Assembly: GCA_003453215.1 (NCBI GenBank)
Contig: DMMB01000053.1
Location: forward strand, 3,305 to 19,692
Direction: 5' to 3'
Length of the DNA stretch: 16,388 bases
From: Oscillospiraceae bacterium
GTDB lineage: Bacteria > Bacillota > Clostridia > Oscillospirales > Ruminococcaceae
Shown: piece after piece, positions 1-5,693 of the stretch
Layout of the letters: every line of letters begins with the position of its first letter
Numbering within the stretch: the stretch's first letter is position 1
Position numbers and translations under genes: made by a program
The notes under the pieces: generated by a model
Told to the model about the DNA's origin: nothing
What the model saw: only the letters and a program-made list of their open reading frames with translations
The model's database searches: none

Positions 1-52
1 CCGACGGGCTCCGCCCGTCGAGACCGTCCTATGGACGGTCTGGCCTGCGGCC
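1..52. repeat. Back-to-back intergenic hairpins
   Basis: Three dyads follow each other directly. Positions 2-9 pair with 13-20 (8 bp, 3-nt loop), 21-29 pair with 33-41 (9 bp, 3-nt loop TAT), and a short GGCC/GGCC dyad lies at 42-52. None is followed by a T-run on either strand within the window, so they are not simple intrinsic terminators as seen. They may be part of a dispersed intergenic repeat or RNA structure of a gene left of the window. The dyads are certain; their role is unknown. Confidence 0.5.
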
Positions 53-83
53 GCCCTGCCCCCTGCACAAATCCCCACATGGG

Positions 84-115
84 AAAAGGGACGCCCCCGT
101 TAGAGGACGCCCCTT
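84..115 (-). terminator. Intrinsic terminator after the cytosine deaminase gene
   Basis: On the minus strand positions 115-105 pair with 96-86 to give an 11-bp GC-rich stem, followed by four U residues (87-84). It lies 17 bp beyond the stop codon of the deaminase gene, as expected for its terminator. Confidence 0.85.
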
Positions 116-132
116 TCCCAAGAGAGAAAACA

Positions 133-1371
133 TTAGAAGATGGCAAGTTTGGACTGGACGGTGGTGGAAGCCACTACACGTCCGCGCTTGATGACATAGC
201 GGCGCTCCGGAGTCAGACGGATCGCATCGCGGGCGTCACGGCAAGCGGTGATGACAATATCGGCATTGCAGCCGACCTTCAGGCCGTAATCCTTCAGGCG
301 GAGGATCTTGGCGGCGTCATCGGTAATCATATCGAAAGTCTTTTCAATCTCATCGGGCAGGCTCAGCTGGGCAGCATGGCCGGTAATCAGAGCCACCTGC
401 AGCATATCGCCGGCACCGTAGGGATAGAAGGTATCATTGACGCAGTCCTGGCCAAAGCTCATGGTCACGCCGGCAGCCAGCAGTTCCTTTACGCGGGTAA
501 TACCGCGGCGGATGGGCTGCTTATCCAGACGGCCCTGCAGCATCAGGTTGGTAACAGGGTTGGTGATGACATTGATGCCGGCTTTCTTTACCTTTTCGAT
601 AACATAGGCCGCATAGTGATCGTCATAGGCCGCCATGGCGCAGGTATGGCCGGCGGTGACACGGCCCTGCCAGCCGCGGGCGATGGTCTCATCAGCTACC
701 ATCTCCAGGGTGCGGTAGAAGGGATCGTCGCTTTCATCTACGTGCATATCTACATCGGCATCATACTTTTCAGCAATATCAAAGCACAGCTTTACATGGG
801 CGCGGCTGTCATCGGGGCAGTTTTCGTTCGCGGGCATACCGCCTACTACATCGCAGCCCATCTCCATGGCCTGCCACATCAGCTTATCGGCACCGGGATC
901 TTTCACAATGCCTTCCTGGGGGAAAGCAACGGTCTGCATATCCACTACGCCCTTATACTTGTCTTTCAGGGCCAGTACGCCCTCGGTGGCCTTCAGGCCG
1001 GTGATGGTATCCACATCGATGTGGGTACGGATATTCAGTACGCCGTTTTTAATCTCGCGCTCTACTACATCGCCGCCGCGCGCCAGAATGTCCTCGTTGA
1101 CATAGTTGCGCTTTTTGTCCCACAGCATCTCAATGGCTTCCTTCAGGGTGCCGCTCTGGTTCTTGGGCAGAACATCCAGTACATTCACCTTATCCAGGTG
1201 GATATGGGGATCGATGTAAGAAGCGGTGGTCAGGTTGCCTTCGGCATCAATGACCGTTTCCGCCTCGGCGGTCAGGCCTACGCCAATATCGACGATCTTG
1301 CCGCCATCGATGAGAATGTTGACCAGTTCTTCCCGGTCACGGAGCTTTGCGTTTTTAATGAGCATCTGCAT
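133..1371 (-). CDS. codA: CodA-like cytosine deaminase (amidohydrolase)
   Basis: The 412-residue product is a metal-dependent amidohydrolase of the cytosine deaminase branch, expected to convert cytosine to uracil and ammonia in the cytoplasm. Visible CodA landmarks are HIHLDK (His56, His58), NQSGTL (71-75), VAFPQEG with Gln152, HVDESDD with His210 and Glu213, RVTAGHT with His242, and SFGQD with Asp309; these match the metal and catalytic set of E. coli CodA. The residue after the metal aspartate is Cys310, whereas E. coli CodA has a second aspartate (Asp314), so the preferred substrate may differ, for example isocytosine, isoguanine or another pyrimidine-like ring. The start at 1371 has GGAGG nine bases upstream. 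A promoter and a hairpin with a U-run precede the gene, and a terminator follows. The riboswitch-controlled purine permease further upstream suggests nucleobase salvage. The family is secure; the exact substrate is inferred. Confidence 0.87.
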   Translation of the reverse strand: MQMLIKNAKLRDREELVNILIDGGKIVDIGVGLTAEAETVIDAEGNLTTASYIDPHIHLDKVNVLDVLPKNQSGTLKEAIEMLWDKKRNYVNEDILARGGDVVEREIKNGVLNIRTHIDVDTITGLKATEGVLALKDKYKGVVDMQTVAFPQEGIVKDPGADKLMWQAMEMGCDVVGGMPANENCPDDSRAHVKLCFDIAEKYDADVDMHVDESDDPFYRTLEMVADETIARGWQGRVTAGHTCAMAAYDDHYAAYVIEKVKKAGINVITNPVTNLMLQGRLDKQPIRRGITRVKELLAAGVTMSFGQDCVNDTFYPYGAGDMLQVALITGHAAQLSLPDEIEKTFDMITDDAAKILRLKDYGLKVGCNADIVITACRDARDAIRLTPERRYVIKRGRVVASTTVQSKLAIF

Positions 1372-1450
1372 ACTTTAATTCCCTCCAAAAAATTTTTTTA
1401 AAATAATCCGGCAGGGTGCTGTTTGCTGTTTTGATCCAAACATCCCTTTG

Positions 1451-1483
1451 AAAAACGCCCTGCTCCCAAACGGGAGCAGGGCG
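1451..1483 (-). terminator. Strong hairpin with U-run between DUF3343 and deaminase genes
   Basis: Positions 1483-1472 pair perfectly with 1467-1456 on the minus strand (12 bp, 4-nt loop), followed by five U residues (1455-1451). It can end transcripts of the DUF3343 gene. Because a good promoter lies upstream at 1554-1582 and the deaminase gene starts downstream at 1371, it also sits in the leader of that gene and could act as an attenuator. Confidence 0.88.
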
Positions 1484-1553
1484 CGAAAGTCATAAGGGGA
1501 AAGCCGCTCCATAGTCTGCCAATATCCGGAGGACTCCTATTCGGTTCGCCATC

Positions 1554-1582
1554 ATTTTAACATATCCCTTTTTAAAAGACAA
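1554..1582 (-). promoter_or_regulatory. Sigma-A-like promoter, probably for the deaminase gene
   Basis: On the minus strand TTGTCT (1582-1577) and TAAAAT (1559-1554) are separated by 17 bp. These match four of six and five of six bases of the -35 and -10 consensus. Transcription would start near 1547, giving a leader of about 176 nt that contains the hairpin at 1451-1483. The -35 box lies just outside the DUF3343 stop codon. Confidence 0.55.
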
Positions 1583-1589
1583 GATTGTG

Positions 1590-1850
1590 CTATTTAGAAA
1601 GTTCAAGCACATTTTTGTTGGAATCCACCAAATAGATGGCATACATTTCCGGCGAAAGTCCGCTTTCGGCCACCATTTTCCTGGCCAGTTCATAGTCCTC
1701 GGCCGCCAGCCGCAGCGAAATCCCGCAGCTTTGGGTCACCGTCCGCAGGGTCGGCATGGTCGCCACCTTAAAGTGCGGTTCCAGCAGCCGTTCGGTTTGG
1801 ATGGCGGAATGGGTATTCTCAAAAGAAATCATCAGATAAGCGTCATTCAT
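1590..1850 (-). CDS. DUF3343 small protein (putative Se/S carrier-like)
   Basis: The 86-residue product matches the DUF3343 family by eye. It starts with a hydrophobic strand (LMISFENTHSAIQTERLL), then has a central TQSCGISLR segment with Cys42, and ends in a short strand-forming YAIYLVD segment. Family members are described as putative selenium or sulfur carrier-like proteins, often near SirA/YedF-type genes; no such partner is visible here, so the role is open. The start at 1850 has GAGGTG about seven bases upstream. A separate promoter (1870-1898) and the terminator at 1451-1483 suggest it can be transcribed as a single gene between the permease and the deaminase. Confidence 0.75.
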   Translation of the reverse strand: MNDAYLMISFENTHSAIQTERLLEPHFKVATMPTLRTVTQSCGISLRLAAEDYELARKMVAESGLSPEMYAIYLVDSNKNVLELSK

Positions 1851-1869
1851 TTTGTTTCACCTCTTCTTT

Positions 1870-1898
1870 ATTGTACCCCCCGCCCGCCGGTAAATCAA
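1870..1898 (-). promoter_or_regulatory. Promoter for the DUF3343 gene
   Basis: TTGATT (1898-1893) and TACAAT (1875-1870) on the minus strand are spaced by 17 bp. The predicted start near 1863 leaves a short leader that still contains the GAGGTG ribosome binding site. It lies just downstream of the permease terminator, so the DUF3343 gene appears to be its own unit. Confidence 0.6.
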
Positions 1899-1901
1899 GA
1901 C

Positions 1902-1937
1902 ATAGAAAAGGCCGCCCCGGCAGGGAACCGGGACGGC
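1902..1937 (-). terminator. Intrinsic terminator of the permease gene
   Basis: On the minus strand 1937-1928 pair with 1920-1911 (10 bp, one G-U, 7-nt loop), followed by CUUUUCUAU (1910-1902). It begins 22 bp past the permease stop codon. Confidence 0.88.
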
Positions 1938-1959
1938 ATGTGATCCAAAAGCCGTTTTA

Positions 1960-3294
1960 TCAGGCAGCGGTGGTTGCCAGCAGAACATAGCTGAGGATAA
2001 ACAGAACAGAAAGGATGTACATCAGTACGGGAACTTCCTTCGCCTTGCCGCGGGCCAGCTTGATGAGGGTGTAGGAGATGATGCCGAAACCGATACCATC
2101 CGCAATGGAGTAGGCAAAGGGCATCATGGCAATGGTCAGGAAGCAGGGAATGGCGGTCTCCATATCGGACCAGTCAATCTTCAGTACACCCTTCATCATG
2201 AAGACGCCCACGATGATGAGAGCCGGAGCGGTGGCTGCGGAGGGAACAATGCCCGCCACAGGAGCCAGGATCACGGCCAGCAGGAACAGGATACCGGTGG
2301 TGAAGGAGGTCAGGCCGGTGCGGCCGCCGTCCTCAATACCGGTGGAAGACTCAACGAAGGTGGTAACGGTGGAAGTGCCCAGCAGAGCGCCGCAGCAGGT
2401 AGCCACAGCATCGGCAATCAGGGCGCGGTCGCCGCCGGGGAAGTTGCCGTTCTCATCCAGCATACCGGCATTGCCCGCGGTGCCCAGCAGGGTACCAACG
2501 GTATCAAAGCAGTCGCAGATGGCGAAGGTGATAATCGCAGTCAGGAAAGGAATCACGCCGCCGGCAGAAAGAGCGCCGGAGAAATCCAACTTAAAGGCAA
2601 CCTCGCCAAAAGCCTGGCCGATGTGCGCTACCGTAAAGCTCTCGGGAATGGTGGTCTGACCCATGAAAATGCCAATGATGGTGGTGGCAATAATGCCGAT
2701 GAAGATTGCGCCCTTTACACGGTAAGCCACCAGAATGGCGGTAATAGCCAGACCGATGAGAGCCAGCAGGGCAGCACCCTTGGTGATGGAACCCATATCG
2801 GTGTAGGCGCCGGCTACGCCGGTACCAAAGGCGGTAACAATATTGACATTGAACATACCGATAAGGGCAATGAAGAAGCCGATACCGGCGGAAATAGCCG
2901 CTTTCAGGGAAGCGGGAATGGCCTCAATGATCTTCTTGCGCAGGGGGCTGACCGTCACAATGAGGAACAGCAGACCGGAAATGAATACGATTGCCAGAGC
3001 CTGCTCCCAGGTGTAGCCCATGCCGAAGCATACGGTAAAGGTGAAGAAGGTGTTGAGGCCCATGCCGGGAGCCTGGCAGAACGGTACATTGGCCAGGAAC
3101 GCCGTGAGCAGACAGCCAATGGCAGCGGAAACGCAGGTAGCTACCATGACGCCGGTCTGGTTCATGCCGGTCATAGAAAGATAGTTGGAGTTAACAAAGA
3201 TGATGTACGCCATCGCAAAGAAGGTGGTAATGCCCGCACGGATCTCGGTTTTCACATCGGTACCATGCGCTTTCAGCTTAAACAGCTTTTCCAT
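1960..3294 (-). CDS. pbuG: NCS2/AzgA-type purine (guanine/hypoxanthine) permease
   Basis: The 444-residue integral membrane protein has many hydrophobic segments and the signatures of the AzgA/PbuG branch of nucleobase transporters. These are QAPGMGLN near residues 74-81, DTVGTLLG at 264-271, and the conserved stretch from GTSTVTTF (306-313) through ESSTGI to GGRTGL (323-328). Family members import guanine, hypoxanthine or adenine with protons. The start at 3294 has AAAGGAG six bases upstream. A guanine-type riboswitch with its terminator occupies the leader, which supports guanine/hypoxanthine as substrate and predicts repression when purine is plentiful. The length is normal for the family and no damage is seen. 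The pbuG symbol is by similarity; the exact substrate is inferred from the riboswitch. Confidence 0.9.
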   Translation of the reverse strand: MEKLFKLKAHGTDVKTEIRAGITTFFAMAYIIFVNSNYLSMTGMNQTGVMVATCVSAAIGCLLTAFLANVPFCQAPGMGLNTFFTFTVCFGMGYTWEQALAIVFISGLLFLIVTVSPLRKKIIEAIPASLKAAISAGIGFFIALIGMFNVNIVTAFGTGVAGAYTDMGSITKGAALLALIGLAITAILVAYRVKGAIFIGIIATTIIGIFMGQTTIPESFTVAHIGQAFGEVAFKLDFSGALSAGGVIPFLTAIITFAICDCFDTVGTLLGTAGNAGMLDENGNFPGGDRALIADAVATCCGALLGTSTVTTFVESSTGIEDGGRTGLTSFTTGILFLLAVILAPVAGIVPSAATAPALIIVGVFMMKGVLKIDWSDMETAIPCFLTIAMMPFAYSIADGIGFGIISYTLIKLARGKAKEVPVLMYILSVLFILSYVLLATTAA

Positions 3295-3322
3295 AGTGAT
3301 CTCCTTTTTACAGCTTATTCTA

Positions 3323-3368
3323 CAAACAAAAACAGACAGGGCCCCATTTGCATGAGTGTCCCTGCCTG
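3323..3368 (-). terminator. Riboswitch-controlled terminator before the permease
   Basis: On the minus strand 3368-3360 pair with 3341-3333 (9 bp, one G-U), followed by a U-rich run at 3332-3323. It lies between the purine aptamer and the permease start and fits as the OFF structure of a transcriptional riboswitch. A second hairpin (3423-3418 with 3396-3391, extended inward) lies between aptamer and terminator and may take part in switching. Confidence 0.8.
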
Positions 3369-3427
3369 CCTTTTATAAAAAACGCAAAGTCAATCCCTTC
3401 CGCCGGTAAGGCAGAACGGATTGGAAC

Positions 3428-3496
3428 ACCCATAGTGCCGGCCTTTCCGGAGCCGGCGTAGAGACGCCCGAACCATATCATCGAGCATATATGAGC
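3428..3496 (-). promoter_or_regulatory. Purine riboswitch aptamer, guanine class
   Basis: The minus strand folds as the canonical three-way junction. P1 is 3496-3490 with 3434-3428. P2 is closed by the conserved loop GAUAUGG. J2/3 reads GUCUCUAC, close to the consensus GUUUCUAC. P3 is a 7-bp GC-rich stem closed by loop CCGGAAA. J3/1 is A-C before UAUG, so the specificity base corresponding to position 74 of the xpt aptamer is C (plus-strand position 3435). That base selects guanine or hypoxanthine rather than adenine. It controls the downstream purine permease. Confidence 0.95.
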
Positions 3497-3522
3497 TTGG
3501 TCATATTTTGTTTACATTTGTT

Positions 3523-3551
3523 AGTTTAGCACGTGTTTCTGTCGCCCGCAA
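3523..3551 (-). promoter_or_regulatory. Candidate promoter for the riboswitch-permease transcript
   Basis: TTGCGG (3551-3546) and TAAACT (3528-3523) on the minus strand are spaced by 17 bp. The boxes are only moderate matches. Their position, about 20 bp before the aptamer, is right for a transcript that begins just upstream of the riboswitch. Confidence 0.4.
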
Positions 3552-3741
3552 GGGGTTCTTGGCGGATTTTTAATTTTCGTAGCCTTGCCACATCTTTCAC
3601 AAACATTCCCCGGCGCATTGGTGCATATTGACAAAGAATAATTTTCCCCAAAAAAGAAAACCGCCCGGGAATGGCGGAGCGGATAAGTGATAATTCAAAA
3701 ACCATTGTCCATTCGTCTTCAAGCGGGAAAAAAGGAATCAC
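3552..3741. other. Intergenic stretch with no supported gene, probable element junction
   Basis: No reading frame here has both a ribosome binding site and a recognisable product. An open minus-strand frame covers 3526-3792 but runs through the plus-strand terminator and has no good start signal. The stretch separates the purine gene neighbourhood from mobile-element genes, so the left integration junction should be here or in the next 110 bp. I could not identify the attachment core because the right end is outside the window. Confidence 0.4.
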
Positions 3742-3777
3742 GGTCACATTGGGTAAAAGCCCGGTGTGGCCGTTTTT
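3742..3777 (+). terminator. Strong plus-strand terminator at the junction
   Basis: Positions 3742-3753 pair with 3760-3771 (12 bp with a few G-U pairs, 6-nt loop), followed directly by GUUUUU (3772-3777). It is oriented rightward, although no rightward gene is visible just upstream. It would block transcription from the chromosome into the element. Confidence 0.75.
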
Positions 3778-3796
3778 CTGTTTCTGCATCAAACAA

Positions 3797-3838
3797 GGCC
3801 GTACCGGTGGAGTGACCCATCGATACGGCCCGTTTTTT
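3797..3838 (+). terminator. Second terminator, possibly bidirectional
   Basis: GGCCGTA at 3797-3803 pairs with TACGGCC at 3824-3830, and an inner stem (3805-3810 with 3817-3822) extends it. Six U residues follow at 3833-3838 on the plus strand. Read on the minus strand, the stem is followed by UUGUUUG. It can therefore also end the transcript of the small minus-strand gene whose stop codon is at 3856. Confidence 0.8.
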
Positions 3839-3855
3839 ATATCCGGGAACAGGGC

Positions 3856-4269
3856 TTACTTATCGGTGGCCCGGAACAGCGACACCACCGCTGTGGTCAT
3901 GTCGAAGTACATCACACGGTTTTCGGCATCGAATTCGCCTGTGACCTTGTATCGTTTCTTCGGATCGTAGTCAGGGACCATCTTCACAACCACCTCCTTC
4001 AGATTCTTGTTGCCGCAGCTGAGCGTGGTGGTCTGCTCCGCACGAGGCTTGGAGAAACTGGTGGCCCGTGCCTCGTTACTCTTGCAGACCTTGATGGCAA
4101 AAACGTGCTGGGCCGGATCAAAACCGTACTGCACGTTCTGTGGATAGTTCAAATCCTCCAGCACACGCTTGCTGAAGGTGATGCCGTTCTGATTGATGTA
4201 GATATCAGGATCGGCATTAGTGTTGATGTCGATAACCTCAAGGTTAATCTTGGAAAAATCAATAGCCAT
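3856..4269 (-). CDS. Unknown small protein coupled to the serine recombinase
   Basis: This is a 137-residue protein that I do not recognise. It begins MAIDFSKINLEV, is mixed alpha/beta by appearance, has no membrane segment or signal peptide, and has two cysteines (Cys62 and Cys85) without a metal-site pattern. The start at 4269 is chosen because AAAGGAG lies ten bases upstream; a longer frame to 4389 lies inside the recombinase gene. The first 11 bases overlap the last codons of the recombinase gene, so the two are probably translated together. That context suggests an accessory role in recombination, such as a directionality factor or a recombinase-associated regulator, but nothing in the sequence proves it. 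Confidence 0.75.
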   Translation of the reverse strand: MAIDFSKINLEVIDINTNADPDIYINQNGITFSKRVLEDLNYPQNVQYGFDPAQHVFAIKVCKSNEARATSFSKPRAEQTTTLSCGNKNLKEVVVKMVPDYDPKKRYKVTGEFDAENRVMYFDMTTAVVSLFRATDK

Positions 4270-5494
4270 AATCTTGGCTCCTTTCTGCTTGATTCGGGTC
4301 AAGCTCCGTGTTTTCAATGATTTTGATGACCGTATCACGTTCTTCCTTGGTCCAATCCATATCCAGCAGCATGAAACCACGCAGTACACCGGATTTCACC
4401 TTCGCCACCACGAATTTCTTTTTCATGGCGGCCAGCGGCTTGCCATGTCTACCGAAATTCCCGGAGGAAAGCAGCTCTTGGGCCTTTTGCCACGTTTCCC
4501 GGTCAATGATGGCCGTGTGGTTATTTTCCCAGTAATACTGCGGCAGGACGTCCCGGTTCTTAACGGATTTATGCGTCAGATAGTCTTTGGAATAGGTCTT
4601 CTGGTACAGCACGTCACCGCAATACTTCTCGTTGGAGAGGATACTGCGGATTGTGGCTTGCCTCCATCGTTCCATACCCTTGGGAGAGCGGATGCCTTGT
4701 TCTGTGAGGGAATCTGCAATTTCCTGCGGAGACGCACCTTCCAGAAAGCTCTCGAAGATGTATTCCACAATACGGGCCTCAGCTGGCTCCACCTTGATCC
4801 TGCCGGAATAATCCCGGTAGTATCCGATGGTGTTCCGGACTGAGAATTTGTACAGCCCCTCCTGCATACGGTAGCGTATGCCTTCTTTGATTGCGATGCT
4901 CTTTTGCTGGCTTTCAAGCTCTGCCAGAGCCGAAAGAATCGATATCACCAGCTTGTTTTTGCCGTCACTGGTATTGATCCCTTCGGACTCAAAATTGACA
5001 GCCACCGGAGGCGTCAGATCGCTTAGCTTGCGCAGAGCCGTGAGGATATCCACGATGTTCCGACCGAAACGGCTGATGCTCTTGGTCAGAATCAGGTCGA
5101 TTTTGCCCTTTTCAGCATCAGCCATCATTTCTTGGAATCCCTTTCGACCGGCCACAGAGGTACCGCTCACACCTTCGTCCGTATAGATTTTCACCAGCTC
5201 ATAATTTGGATTGCTTTCTATAACGGATGTGAAGTGCTGGACCTGCATCTCAAAACTGCCGACCTGTGCTTCTTCAGCTGTGCTGACACGGCAGTATGCG
5301 GCAACACGCACCTTGGCGGCCTCCTGAAACGCATACTCCTTGCGCTCCGGCATGATTACACGGCCCTTACGCTCACCACTGCGGTTTTTCGCAATGGTCT
5401 CCTGTATGTGTCTCTTTTCTTCCTCCCGGCGGCTGCTTTTTTCGCTCTTGTGTCTGGCACGCTCGATCTGCTCAGCATCCAGTTTCTTTGCCAT
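4259..5494 (-). CDS. Large serine recombinase lacking a zinc ribbon
   Basis: The 411-residue site-specific recombinase would act on DNA for integration or excision of the element. A charged 60-residue N-terminal extension precedes the resolvase domain, which has AAYCRVS with catalytic Ser71 and Arg69, the GVSGT loop near 108-112, and SISRFGRN (139-146) with the active-site arginines. The recombinase domain follows (about 220-340: TIGYYRD, PQEIADSL, ILSNEKYCGD). The C-terminus (about 358-394) has the KSGVLRGF and WTKEERD pattern seen in some clostridial element recombinases instead of the usual CxxC zinc ribbon and long coiled coil, so the protein is short for the large serine class. The start at 5494 is favoured by GGAGG seven bases upstream. 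It overlaps the stop of a 25-codon leader ORF as TAATG. An in-frame ATG at 5539 would add 15 residues. Confidence 0.88.
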   Translation of the reverse strand: MAKKLDAEQIERARHKSEKSSRREEEKRHIQETIAKNRSGERKGRVIMPERKEYAFQEAAKVRVAAYCRVSTAEEAQVGSFEMQVQHFTSVIESNPNYELVKIYTDEGVSGTSVAGRKGFQEMMADAEKGKIDLILTKSISRFGRNIVDILTALRKLSDLTPPVAVNFESEGINTSDGKNKLVISILSALAELESQQKSIAIKEGIRYRMQEGLYKFSVRNTIGYYRDYSGRIKVEPAEARIVEYIFESFLEGASPQEIADSLTEQGIRSPKGMERWRQATIRSILSNEKYCGDVLYQKTYSKDYLTHKSVKNRDVLPQYYWENNHTAIIDRETWQKAQELLSSGNFGRHGKPLAAMKKKFVVAKVKSGVLRGFMLLDMDWTKEERDTVIKIIENTELDPNQAERSQDYGY

Positions 5495-5571
5495 TACGTT
5501 GCCTCCGTTTTCATGATAATCACGCTGACCATGACACATGAGCCTCCTTTCCGTTTATTTGCGTTCCTCAT
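5494..5571 (-). CDS. 25-codon leader ORF coupled to the recombinase
   Basis: A short frame starts at ATG 5571, preceded by GGGGGTG. It encodes 25 residues beginning MRNANKRKGG and ends with TAA that shares one base with the recombinase ATG (TAATG). The peptide has a basic N-terminus and a short hydrophobic stretch (VMVSVII). Terminating ribosomes would be placed on the recombinase start, so this may be a coupling leader rather than a functional peptide. The ribosome binding site partly overlaps a small dyad at about 5583-5600. No homology was recognised. Confidence 0.45.
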   Translation of the reverse strand: MRNANKRKGGSCVMVSVIIMKTEAT

Positions 5572-5601
5572 GATCTATCACCCCCTTTCCGGGAAATGGG
5601 C

Positions 5602-5649
5602 AAAAAAATAGCCACATTGAGGATTGGTATGTTTCCCCAATGTGGCTAT
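5602..5649 (-). terminator. Terminator of the defence-like cassette
   Basis: On the minus strand 5649-5638 and 5619-5608 form a perfect 12-bp stem (ATAGCCACATTG and its complement) with an 18-nt loop, followed immediately by a run of U residues to 5602. It lies 45 bp after the helicase-nuclease stop codon. It separates that operon from the recombinase leader, so the recombinase needs its own promoter. Confidence 0.9.
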
Positions 5650-5693
5650 TTGCATGATAGTTATAATTCTGCTGTCTTTTGCCCTATCAGGCG

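Noticed and set aside
31..1401. Long plus-strand open frame opposite the cytosine deaminase gene
   Set aside because: It is antisense to a gene with clear family motifs, has low-complexity composition and no family signal.
1490..1693. Small minus-strand frame overlapping the end of the DUF3343 gene
   Set aside because: It lies mostly out of frame with a recognised gene, and its only non-overlapping start codons fall within or upstream of the predicted promoter -10 box, before the expected transcript start.
3526..3792. 88-residue minus-strand frame in the junction region
   Set aside because: No good ribosome site, it runs through a strong terminator hairpin, and no homology was recognised; it could at best be a relic.
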